Shown here one piece after another: positions 48,300 to 56,341 of a DNA stretch of 64,000 nucleotides. The translations under genes and the position numbers were made by a program. The notes beneath the pieces were generated by a model. It worked only from the letters and a program-made list of their open reading frames with translations, did not search any database and was not told the DNA's origin. This stretch comes from Ideonella_A sp031398385 (GTDB lineage Bacteria > Pseudomonadota > Gammaproteobacteria > Burkholderiales > Burkholderiaceae_C), in the NCBI GenBank assembly GCA_031398385.1, contig JANNNE010000123.1, forward strand, positions 3,344 to 67,343. The letters are read 5' to 3'. Each line of letters opens with the position of its first letter. Within the stretch, counting starts at the first letter, position 1.

Positions 48300-49280
48300 T
48301 CAGCTGAACTTGGGCATGCCGTCCTTGTCCCACAGACCCCAGTAGGCGCCGACATCGCCTTCGGCACCAACCTTCCAGGCCTCGTCGAAGGCCGCAAAGT
48401 AGAAGACCTCGATGCCGTCTTCGCGCGCCCAGCGCTGGGTATCCAGGAAATAGCGCATCGCACCTTCGACCGAAGGCACGGCGCCATGGAAGGCGCTGCC
48501 CTGGTCCGGCCAGCCAGTCTCGCTGATGATCACCTGCTTGCCGGCAGCAACCGCCTGGATTCGACTCACCATGCTTTGCATGTAGGCCAGCGCGGCCTCG
48601 CGCGGGCAGCCCTCCCAGAACGGATAACAGTTGCTCAGGATGACGTCGCAGGCGGCGGTGATGCGGGGATGTTTCTCGAACAGGTAGTAGGCGTCGACAT
48701 AACCGACGGTGACACCGGGCAGCGCTGCGCGCACGCGCTCGATGCAGGCAAGCAGATCGTCTTCGGACATGTCTTCGCGCAACAGCACCTCGTTGCCAAC
48801 GGCGACGATGTCGGCGTGGCCAGCTCGGCCGATCGTTATCACCGCGTCGATTTCGCGCTCGTTGATCTCGAGGTCGGTCCCCAGCCAGGCGCCGACCAAG
48901 GTCTTGATGCCAAGCTCGTGTGCGATTCTCGGCGTGTGCTGATGGCCGTCGGTGCAGGAAAAACTGCGGATCCAGCCGGTATGGGGCCGAATCAGTTCGA
49001 GCCGTTCGCGGATCTGCTGCTCGCTGACCTGGGTACCAGGCGACTGGCCCTCCAGGTAAGGGCTGAAACACAGCCCGTGAACGCCAGCGTTCAGCACCGC
49101 GCCGAATTCGCTGGTCAATGCGGCCTGCTCGACCGGTGAAAGCGGCGCGGGCGCGCGCGCGCCTGCATCAGTGCCCGCACCTGCGCGGGCAGCCTCGAAG
49201 GCCCAGGACGGATTGGCAGGTGCCGAAGGTGCGGCACGCACGGCGGCGGCAACTTGTTCATTTTCTCTCGGATCGGACAT
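48300..49280 (-). CDS. Cytosolic GH17 enzyme A
   Basis: GH17 enzyme of 326 aa. A flexible Ala/Pro-rich N-terminus (about 50 residues, no signal peptide) precedes the barrel. Catalytic Glu residues lie in IVAVGNEVLLRED and IISETGWPDQG. CYPFWEG and AYWGLWDKDG are shared almost exactly with the GH17 domain of the MFS fusion at 56342-58696, so the two are close paralogues. It sits 33 bp downstream of the GH16 gene. Confidence 0.88.
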   Translation of the reverse strand: MSDPRENEQVAAAVRAAPSAPANPSWAFEAARAGAGTDAGARAPAPLSPVEQAALTSEFGAVLNAGVHGLCFSPYLEGQSPGTQVSEQQIRERLELIRPHTGWIRSFSCTDGHQHTPRIAHELGIKTLVGAWLGTDLEINEREIDAVITIGRAGHADIVAVGNEVLLREDMSEDDLLACIERVRAALPGVTVGYVDAYYLFEKHPRITAACDVILSNCYPFWEGCPREAALAYMQSMVSRIQAVAAGKQVIISETGWPDQGSAFHGAVPSVEGAMRYFLDTQRWAREDGIEVFYFAAFDEAWKVGAEGDVGAYWGLWDKDGMPKFS

Positions 49281-49313
49281 GGGTCTCTCCAGTGAATCGG
49301 TTGACGTGGTGCT

Positions 49314-50228
49314 TCAAGGCTTTTTCTGCCACGGGAACTTGCCCTTGCCGAGCGGCTTCGCTTCGCCGTAGCCACCGACCTTGTCATAGACGCGGACATA
49401 GTCGACCGCCAGTTCGGCCGGGAACTGCGTCTGCGCATTCGGCGCGCCCGGGAAGTTGCCACCGACCGCGACATTCATCACCAGGAAGAATGGTTGATCG
49501 AACGGAGCGGGCCATGGATTCAGGTCTGCAGCGCGCCGTGCGACCACACCTTGGCCGTCCTTGGTCACACTGCAACTCCACCAGTGTGTACAACTGCTGG
49601 TATGCACCTCGTCGACATAAAAGCGGATCTCGCCGGGCTCCCACTCAACGGCATAGACATGCCAGTTGGCCACCGTGCTGCCATCGGGCAGCGGGTGGAC
49701 ATGGGTGATCAACTGGCGCGCCTCGGTGCCGGGTGAACCGAAGTGGATGCTGTTCAAGACCTCATGCGGTCTTTCACCGACGATCTCCATCAAGTCGATC
49801 TCGCCGGACGCTGGCCAGCCGCCGTAGGTATCGGCCTGCGGCAGCATCCACAAGGCCGGCCACAGGCCCTTGCCCCACGGCACCCTGGCCCGGAATTCGA
49901 TTCGACCGAACTGTTTGACAAACAGCGGCGTGCCATCGCGCTTGCGCGTCTTCAGCCGGGCCGAGGTGTAGCCGCAACCGTGGATCGCCTCCTTCAGCGC
50001 CCGAATCGTCAACACGCTGTTCTCGACCGATGCGTTTGCGGGTTCGCGGGTGTAGTACTGCAACTCCTCGTTGCCCCAACCGGCGATCCAGGCGTTGTGG
50101 GTGTAATCGTAGAAACCGTTGCCGAGGTCGAAGTCCCACTTCGTGGTGTCGATCGCGTTGCCATCGAATTCGTCGCGCCAGACCAGCTTCCAACCCTTGC
50201 GCCGCGCGTTGTGTCGAGTCTCGCTCAT
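49314..50228 (-). CDS. GH16 beta-1,3(4)-glucanase without signal peptide
   Basis: Laminarinase-type GH16 of 304 aa. Motifs are WKLVWRDEFDG at the N-terminus and the catalytic E-x-D-x-x-E in ASGEIDLMEIVGE (about residue 145), plus WHVYAVEW and FFLVMNVAVGG. GH16 laminarinases are normally secreted; here the protein begins MSETRHNARRKGWKLVW with no hydrophobic leader and its ATG overlaps the ABC ATPase stop by four bases. A cytosolic role on imported oligosaccharides is inferred. Confidence 0.9.
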   Translation of the reverse strand: MSETRHNARRKGWKLVWRDEFDGNAIDTTKWDFDLGNGFYDYTHNAWIAGWGNEELQYYTREPANASVENSVLTIRALKEAIHGCGYTSARLKTRKRDGTPLFVKQFGRIEFRARVPWGKGLWPALWMLPQADTYGGWPASGEIDLMEIVGERPHEVLNSIHFGSPGTEARQLITHVHPLPDGSTVANWHVYAVEWEPGEIRFYVDEVHTSSCTHWWSCSVTKDGQGVVARRAADLNPWPAPFDQPFFLVMNVAVGGNFPGAPNAQTQFPAELAVDYVRVYDKVGGYGEAKPLGKGKFPWQKKP

Positions 50229-51274
50229 TGAAGCAGCCTCCCAGAGTCATCGAATGCCAGCGCCCACGAGGGGTCGGCGACCAGACCAACGGTTTGCCCG
50301 GCGTCGACACGTGCATGATTGGCGCCAACCTTGGCGGTCAACAACTCGTCGACACCGTCGACCTTGAGGTGCAGGATGGATACGTCGCCCAGGTGCTCGG
50401 CCAGCACGACGCCGGCCGTGATGCCCTCGCCCGCCGGCGCGACCCGCAAATGCTCAGGGCGCAAGCCGGCCCGCCTGGCGCCGGCAGGTACGGCCAGCAC
50501 GTCCCACAAGCTGCGGTGAGCCGCGGCCGCATCGCCGGCAGGACGCTCGACCAGGTTGATTCGAGGCGCACCCAGGAAGGCCGCGACAAACTCGTTGGCC
50601 GGACGGTTGTAGAGTTCCATCGGCTTGCCAAGTTGTTCGACGATCCCCTTGTTGAAGACCGCGATCCGGTCGCCCATGGTCATTGCCTCGACCTGGTCGT
50701 GGGTGACGTAGATCATCGTCGTGCCGAGTTCCTTGTGCAGCCGACCGAGCTCGATTCGCATGTTTACCCGAAGCGCGGCGTCCAGGTTGGACAGCGGCTC
50801 GTCGAACAGGAAGACCTTGGGCTTGCGCACGATCGCGCGCCCGATCGCGACCCGTTGCCGCTGCCCGCCGGACAAATCCCTGGGCAGACGTTGCAGCAGT
50901 TCGGTGATGCGAAGTGTCTCGGCCGCCCGCCTGACCTGCTCGTCGCGCTGCACCTTGCCCACACCGGCCATCTTCAGCGCAAAGCCCATGTTCTCGGCCA
51001 CCGTCATGTGCGGATACAGCGCATAACTCTGGAACACCATGGCCGCGCCACGGTCCGCAGGGCGCATGTCGTTGGCGCGCGCCCCGTCGATCAGCAAGTC
51101 GCCGTCACTGATGTCTTCCAGGCCGGCAATCATGCGCAAGGTGGTCGATTTGCCGCAGCCCGAAGGGCCGACGAAGACGAGGAACTCGCTATCGACGACA
51201 TCGAGGTCGATGCCCTTGATGACTTGCACCTCGCCGTAACTCTTGCGTATGCCTCGCAGCGAAACCCGTCCCAT
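50225..51274 (-). CDS. Sugar ABC transporter ATPase (MalK/UgpC type)
   Basis: ATPase of 349 aa energising the oligosaccharide importer. Walker A is GPSGCGKST, the signature is LSGGQRQRVAIGRAI, Walker B is VFLFDEPLSNLD and the switch is YVTHDQVEAMT. The C-terminal TOBE-type regulatory domain starts near residue 240. Coupled to GH16 (4-bp overlap) and 3 bp from the GH1 gene. Confidence 0.94.
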   Translation of the reverse strand: MGRVSLRGIRKSYGEVQVIKGIDLDVVDSEFLVFVGPSGCGKSTTLRMIAGLEDISDGDLLIDGARANDMRPADRGAAMVFQSYALYPHMTVAENMGFALKMAGVGKVQRDEQVRRAAETLRITELLQRLPRDLSGGQRQRVAIGRAIVRKPKVFLFDEPLSNLDAALRVNMRIELGRLHKELGTTMIYVTHDQVEAMTMGDRIAVFNKGIVEQLGKPMELYNRPANEFVAAFLGAPRINLVERPAGDAAAAHRSLWDVLAVPAGARRAGLRPEHLRVAPAGEGITAGVVLAEHLGDVSILHLKVDGVDELLTAKVGANHARVDAGQTVGLVADPSWALAFDDSGRLLQ

Positions 51275-51277
51275 TGC

Positions 51278-52654
51278 TCAGGCCCCCAGAGTGAGTTCGT
51301 CGCGATGGCGTGCCTCAAGCGGACAGCGCCGTAGAAACTCGCGGTACCACAAGGCACTGTCTTTCGGGGTGCGCCGCTGAGTCGCATAGTCGACATGCAC
51401 GATGCCGAAGCGCTTGGGGTAACCCGAAGCCCATTCGAAGTTGTCGAGCAGGCTCCAGACCATGTAGCCCTGCACCGGAACGCCTTGCGCCAGGGCTTCG
51501 CCGACGGCCGCGATATGCCGTTCGATATAACGCTTGCGGTCTGCGTCATGAACCTGTCCATCCTCGAACCGGTCACCAAATGCACCGCCGTTTTCGGTGA
51601 CGTACAGCTGCGGCACCGGGTAATCCCGATGCAGGCGCAACAGCAGTTCGGTCAGGCCCTCGGGGTAGACCTCCCAGCCCATCTCGGTGACCGGATTGCC
51701 GCTCTGGCTGACATCCCACTGACCCGAGGCACTCACCACGTTGCGCGAGTAGTAATTGACGCCGAGAAAATCCATCGGTGTCGCAATCGCCTCGAGATCG
51801 CCAGGTTCAATGCGCGGGACCGCGCCGGCCAGCCAGTCGCACACGTCTTTCGGATAGCCGCGACCGAACAGCGGATCCATGTACCAGCGCAACAGGCGAC
51901 CGTCCTCCAGGCGTGCGGCGATGGCGTCGGCCTGGCTGCCGCTGGCGGGCTGCACCGGGGCCAGGTTGAGCACGATGCCGAGCTTCGCCGGGCACGACTC
52001 GGCCCGCATCGCCTGCACTGCCAGACCATGGCTGAGCAACAGATGGTGGGCCACCTGGCTTGCCGTCGCGCGGCACCTCACGCCGGGCGCAAAGTTGCCC
52101 TTATCGTGGCCCAGTGTCGCGATCACCCAGGGTTCGTTGTGGGTGGTGATCGCCGCGACCCGATCGCCCAGCCGGGTGTTGATGCCGACCGCATATTCAA
52201 CGAAGCGGTGCACCGTGTCGCGATCGGCCCAGCCACCACCGGCCTGCAATTCGTCAGGCAGATCCCAGTGATTGAGCGTCAGATACGGGGCGATGCCGCG
52301 TTCGATCAGACCATCGACCAAGCGCTCGTAGAAATCAAGTCCGCGCTGGTTCCACTGGCCGCTGCCGCCGGGTCGAACCCGCGGCCAGCTGACCGAGAAC
52401 CGGTAGGCGTCGACGCCGAGATCGGCAATCAGGTCGAGGTCCTCGGCCCAGCGGTGGTAGTGATCACAGGCGATGTCGCCATTGCTGCCATCAGCGATGG
52501 CACCCGGCACGCGGCAGAAGCGATCCCATATCGACGGGCCCTTGCCGTCCTCTCGGGAAGCGCCTTCGATCTGGAACGAACTCGTTGCCACGCCCCACGT
52601 GAAGTCGGTCGGAAACGCGCTGCGCTGCACGGGATGTCGGGTCATGTCATTCAT
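51278..52654 (-). CDS. GH1 beta-glucosidase
   Basis: Retaining beta-glucosidase of 458 aa, cytosolic. The N-terminus FPTDFTWGVATSSFQIEGA is the GH1 signature, the acid/base Glu is in ITTHNEPW, the nucleophile Glu in LYVTENGGAF, and WSLLDNFEWASGY lies at the C-terminus. It would release glucose from laminaribiose and other short oligosaccharides. It lies inside the ABC transporter operon between a permease and the ATPase gene. Confidence 0.95.
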   Translation of the reverse strand: MNDMTRHPVQRSAFPTDFTWGVATSSFQIEGASREDGKGPSIWDRFCRVPGAIADGSNGDIACDHYHRWAEDLDLIADLGVDAYRFSVSWPRVRPGGSGQWNQRGLDFYERLVDGLIERGIAPYLTLNHWDLPDELQAGGGWADRDTVHRFVEYAVGINTRLGDRVAAITTHNEPWVIATLGHDKGNFAPGVRCRATASQVAHHLLLSHGLAVQAMRAESCPAKLGIVLNLAPVQPASGSQADAIAARLEDGRLLRWYMDPLFGRGYPKDVCDWLAGAVPRIEPGDLEAIATPMDFLGVNYYSRNVVSASGQWDVSQSGNPVTEMGWEVYPEGLTELLLRLHRDYPVPQLYVTENGGAFGDRFEDGQVHDADRKRYIERHIAAVGEALAQGVPVQGYMVWSLLDNFEWASGYPKRFGIVHVDYATQRRTPKDSALWYREFLRRCPLEARHRDELTLGA

Positions 52655-52697
52655 CGGAGGGGTGTCTGGCGCCTGCGGGTTGGTTGATTGGTTGGCA

Positions 52698-53522
52698 TCA
52701 CTTCACAGCACCGGCGGTCAAGCCTGAAATGAGCTGCCGCGACGAAATCACGAATAGCACGATCAAGGGAATCGTCGCGATGGCCGAGCCGGTCATCAAG
52801 GCACCCCACTCGGTATTGACCGGGCTTTGCAGGCTGCGCAACGCGAGCGGCAGCGTATACATCTCGGGGCTGCGCATCACGATCAACGGGCCGATGAAAT
52901 TGTTCCAGCTGGCGATGAAGGTGATCAGGCCCAGCGTGCCCAGTGCCGGCTTGAGCAGCGGCAGGACGATTCGCCAATAGATGCCGAGTTCGCTGCAGCC
53001 GTCCATGCGTGCGGCCTCGATCAGGTCCTTGGGAATCGAGCTGCCGACAAACTGCCGCATCAGAAAAATGCCGAAGGCGCTGGCCGCTCCCGGGATGTAC
53101 AAGGCCCGCGGCTGATCGATCCAGCCGAGAATATCCATGATCATGAAGGTCGGGATCATGTTCATGAACGAAGGCAGCAGCATGGTCGCCAGCACCAGCG
53201 TGAACAGCGCATTCTTGTAACGGAACTCAAACAGCGCGAAGGCATAACCACCCATCGAACAGAACAGCAGGGTCAGCACCGTGGAGGCGATGGCGACGTA
53301 GACACTCCATCCGAGATTGCGCCAGAACGGCAGCTTGGCGGTCAGGATGTCGAGATTGGCGAACAAGTCGTTGCCGAACCACAGCGGTGGCGGCAGACTG
53401 AAAATCTCAGTGCGTGAATGGGTCGCAAAAACGAACATGAAGTAAAACGGCGCCAGCATGATCAACGAGCCGACGCCGACGACGACATAGGCAGCCCAGG
53501 GGGCGAGACGATCGTTTCTCAT
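52698..53522 (-). CDS. Sugar ABC transporter permease (MalG type)
   Basis: Inner-membrane permease of 274 aa with about six transmembrane segments and the EAA coupling motif IEAARMDGCSELGIYWRIVLP. The ATG overlaps the stop of the other permease gene by one base (TGATG). The start at 53522 is preferred to an in-frame upstream one that would overlap the neighbour by 75 bp. Confidence 0.92.
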   Translation of the reverse strand: MRNDRLAPWAAYVVVGVGSLIMLAPFYFMFVFATHSRTEIFSLPPPLWFGNDLFANLDILTAKLPFWRNLGWSVYVAIASTVLTLLFCSMGGYAFALFEFRYKNALFTLVLATMLLPSFMNMIPTFMIMDILGWIDQPRALYIPGAASAFGIFLMRQFVGSSIPKDLIEAARMDGCSELGIYWRIVLPLLKPALGTLGLITFIASWNNFIGPLIVMRSPEMYTLPLALRSLQSPVNTEWGALMTGSAIATIPLIVLFVISSRQLISGLTAGAVK

Positions 53523-54427
53523 CAGGCAGACTTTCGCGGCGCGAATGCGAGGTTGGTCAGCCAGGTCAGCAAGGCCACGACGACGAACAGCAGCCACGAC
53601 ATCGCACTGGCAGCGCCGAAATCGTTGAAGTCGAAAGCCATGCGGTACAGGTAGATCGCCGTCGTCATCCCCGCCTGATCAGAGCCGCCGCGGCCACCGG
53701 TGAGGATGAACGGCTCCTCGAACAGTTGCAGACCGCCGATCACGCTCAGCGTGACGCCGAAGAAGATCATCGGCTTCAAGCTCGGCAGCGTGATGTAGAA
53801 GAACTGCTGCAGCCGGCCGGCGCCGTCCATCGTCGCCGCCTCGTACAAATCCTTTGGGATCGTCTGCAGTGCGGCCAGATAGAGCACCACGTTGAAGCCC
53901 AGATATCGCCAGAAGACGATCATCGCGATCACCGGCTTGATGTTTTCGGGTTGACCCAGCCAGTCGACCGGCTCGCCGCCGAACAACGAGGCGATAGCCT
54001 GGTTGATCAGGCCGTAGTCGGTCGAGAACAGCGAACTGAACATGATCGCAATCGCCACGGTCGAGGTGATGTACGGCAGAAAATAGGCACCGATCACACC
54101 GTCGCGAGCGTGCTTGAACGAGTTGTGGATGAAGACTGCGAGCGGAATCGCGATCAGGTGCTGCGGCACACCCGATGCGACGGCCAGCCAGCCGGTGTTG
54201 CCCAGCGACTTCCAGAACCATTCATCTCCCAGCGCGAAGACAAAATTGCCGAAGCCGACAAATTGCATCGCACCCAGGCCGGCAGTCGGTTCCCAGGTCT
54301 GGAACGCCAGATAGAGTGAAAACAGCAGCGGAAACAGGCCGAACACCCCGAACAGCAACAAGAACGGGCTGACCAGAACATACGGCGCGAGGCGCGGCGA
54401 CAGGCGCAAGGCTGCGGGAAGCTTCAA
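53522..54427 (-). CDS. Sugar ABC transporter permease (MalF type)
   Basis: Inner-membrane permease of 301 aa, about six transmembrane segments, with the EAA motif YEAATMDGAGRLQQFFYITLP. It lies 11 bp after the substrate-binding protein gene and is coupled to the second permease. Confidence 0.92.
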   Translation of the reverse strand: MKLPAALRLSPRLAPYVLVSPFLLLFGVFGLFPLLFSLYLAFQTWEPTAGLGAMQFVGFGNFVFALGDEWFWKSLGNTGWLAVASGVPQHLIAIPLAVFIHNSFKHARDGVIGAYFLPYITSTVAIAIMFSSLFSTDYGLINQAIASLFGGEPVDWLGQPENIKPVIAMIVFWRYLGFNVVLYLAALQTIPKDLYEAATMDGAGRLQQFFYITLPSLKPMIFFGVTLSVIGGLQLFEEPFILTGGRGGSDQAGMTTAIYLYRMAFDFNDFGAASAMSWLLFVVVALLTWLTNLAFAPRKSA

Positions 54428-54438
54428 GTCTGATCCAG

Positions 54439-55710
54439 TCAGCGGTGCGCGCGGTGTTCGAGCAGGCGCTGCGCATCAGCCAGTGCATCGGCGATGGTCT
54501 TGCCGCGGTCGAGCACCTTGTCGAGTTCGGTATCGATGACTTCGCTGGCGAAGGCGTCCTGCTTGTGCACCTCGACCGCGGTAATCTTGCGGGCGGCTTC
54601 GCGCCAGATCAGCCTGGCCTTCTGCCCGCCCAGAAACTCGATCGGCTGCTCGAAGAACGGATCGTCGTAGGTGTCCAGCTGGCTCGGAAAGGCGTCCTGT
54701 GACTTGAATGCCGCCAACTGCATCTCGCGGTTCAGCGTCAGCAGCTTGATCAGCTCCCAGGCCAGCGGCTTGTTGGCCGCGGGTGAACCACGGGGAATCG
54801 CGAAAAACGTCCCGCCATAGGCCGCAAACGATCCGTTGGGCAGTTGTGCCGCACGCCACAGGCCACGCGTTTGCGGGGCCACCCAATTGCTCAGGTGGCC
54901 CGACAACCAGGCACCTGACATCTGGGTAGCCAAGGTGCCGCGCTTGAAGCCCTCGCTCCATTCGTTTGACCATGCAGACACCCGCGCATCGAGCTTGTTG
55001 CGCCGCACCTCGCGCGCCAGCTCGAAGGCACGGCTGAAACGCGGCGAAGTGACCAGAACCCTCGACTCCCTGTCGAAATAAAGTCCCTCACCGGGGCCGA
55101 TTCCGGTTCGGATCACGATGTCCTTGATATCGCGCGCATGCGCCAACAGGTACGAACCGGTGCGCCGCTTCAGCTTCACACCGGCAGCGACATGACTCTC
55201 CCAGCTTCGGGTCAGATCGGCTTCGGTGATGCCGGCCTTGTCGAGCAGGTCGACGCGATAGAGCAAGGTGCCGGGACCGATGTCGGTGGGCGCTGCGACG
55301 ATGTCACCGCGCCGGCTGGTTGCCTGGTCGCAGGCATAGGGCACCCAACGATCTCGGCGCGAGGCGATGTCGTACGGCGGCTTGCGCAAGTCCTCGAGCC
55401 CACCGCCCTGGGCGAAGCGGCCGACATAGCCGACCTCGAGCGCCATCACATCCGGCAGATGGAACGAGGTCGACAACGCGGTTGTCATCGCCGTGTGGTG
55501 GTCGGCAAATTGCCGGCTGACCACCTTGATATCGACCTCCGGATGCCGGCGTTTCCAGGCCGGAATGGCGGCTTGGATGATTTCGTCGACGGCGGGAAAA
55601 GCAGCCACCGTCAGGACTTGTTGCGCCCGCACCGCCGAGGCTCCCGATCCGAGCACGGCTGTACCGAGCAGCCTTCGCCGGGTCGGTCGCCAAGCTTCGA
55701 TATCTGTCAT
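54439..55710 (-). CDS. Sugar ABC transporter substrate-binding protein (Tat signal)
   Basis: Family 1 extracellular solute-binding protein of 423 aa, first gene of the operon. The N-terminus has a twin-arginine signal (RPTRRRLLGTAV, cleavage after VRA). The mature protein has the type I lobe pattern, with LTVAAFPAVDEIIQAAIPAW and FFAIPRGSPAANKPLAWELI. Substrate is inferred from linkage to the glucanase genes: beta-1,3-gluco-oligosaccharides. A near-consensus promoter with operator 3 lies about 100 bp upstream. Confidence 0.9.
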   Translation of the reverse strand: MTDIEAWRPTRRRLLGTAVLGSGASAVRAQQVLTVAAFPAVDEIIQAAIPAWKRRHPEVDIKVVSRQFADHHTAMTTALSTSFHLPDVMALEVGYVGRFAQGGGLEDLRKPPYDIASRRDRWVPYACDQATSRRGDIVAAPTDIGPGTLLYRVDLLDKAGITEADLTRSWESHVAAGVKLKRRTGSYLLAHARDIKDIVIRTGIGPGEGLYFDRESRVLVTSPRFSRAFELAREVRRNKLDARVSAWSNEWSEGFKRGTLATQMSGAWLSGHLSNWVAPQTRGLWRAAQLPNGSFAAYGGTFFAIPRGSPAANKPLAWELIKLLTLNREMQLAAFKSQDAFPSQLDTYDDPFFEQPIEFLGGQKARLIWREAARKITAVEVHKQDAFASEVIDTELDKVLDRGKTIADALADAQRLLEHRAHR

Positions 55711-55808
55711 TGCGCTTCCGTCCGCTCGATCGTCTGCCCTGAATTCGGCGTTTCAAGCTGGTTGCAAGGCCTCCATGCAGGCCGGGCGAGCTTGGTCCGG
55801 AACCGCAA

Positions 55809-55822
55809 TGAAAGCGCTTTCA
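55809..55822. promoter_or_regulatory. LacI-type operator 3 (ABC-GH operon)
   Basis: TGAAAGCGCTTTCA immediately downstream of the -10 box of the minus-strand promoter at 55825-55853, 99 bp before the binding-protein start. Confidence 0.88.
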
Positions 55823-55824
55823 AA

Positions 55825-55853
55825 ACTATAGGCAGCGACGGGATTCGTGTCAA
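55825..55853 (-). promoter_or_regulatory. Sigma-70 promoter of the ABC-GH operon
   Basis: TTGACA (55848-55853, read on minus) and TATAGT (55825-55830) with an exact 17-bp spacer. The transcript would start inside operator 3. Confidence 0.8.
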
Positions 55854-56092
55854 TTCAGGGTAAGTGCTGAGTCGAGACTCATGTCGGCGACGTGCCAAGC
55901 AGCGCACCTCGAAGCTGCGACGAAGCTTTTGCAACTTTGCCTCCCGCACTCTGCAGCGTGGGCGGATCATGTTCCAGCCTGGGGCCTCAGGGTGCCGGAC
56001 ACGGTGCTTCTGCGGCCGGTCGCCTGAGTCACGGGTGGCTGGTCACCGCGAATCGCGCTCTACCGGCGTGTCGTGAGGCGCCAATATACCAT

Positions 56093-56110
56093 TTTGAAAA
56101 CGCTTTCAAA
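56093..56110. promoter_or_regulatory. LacI-type operator 4 (MFS-GH17 promoter)
   Basis: TTTGAAAACGCTTTCAAA, one mismatch from operator 1. It follows a -10-like TATACC (56085-56090) on the plus strand and lies 231 bp before the MFS-GH17 start. Together with operators 3 and 5 it fills most of what can be read in the 631-bp gap 55711-56341; the rest shows nothing I can assign. Confidence 0.75.
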
Positions 56111-56151
56111 CCCGTCAAAACACTGATCGACGAACCGGCTTGGTGGGGCGA

Positions 56152-56165
56152 TGATTGCGCTTTCA
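56152..56165. promoter_or_regulatory. Possible degenerate operator 5
   Basis: TGATTGCGCTTTCA matches 12 of 14 bases of the operator core, 57 bp (centre to centre) downstream of operator 4. Possible auxiliary site. Confidence 0.35.
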
Positions 56166-56341
56166 GGCCACTGGAAATGGCATGTCTCAGGCGGTATCCG
56201 TTCGCGATCCCGATGCCTGCAGGCGACACGTACCCGTACCGATAGACCGGCTCCTCGACTCCTCGCCCGCGCACCGGCTGGCTGACGCCCCATCAACTTC
56301 CGGCCCCACCACACGTTCGCGTACCGACCAGAAAGCCGCCC

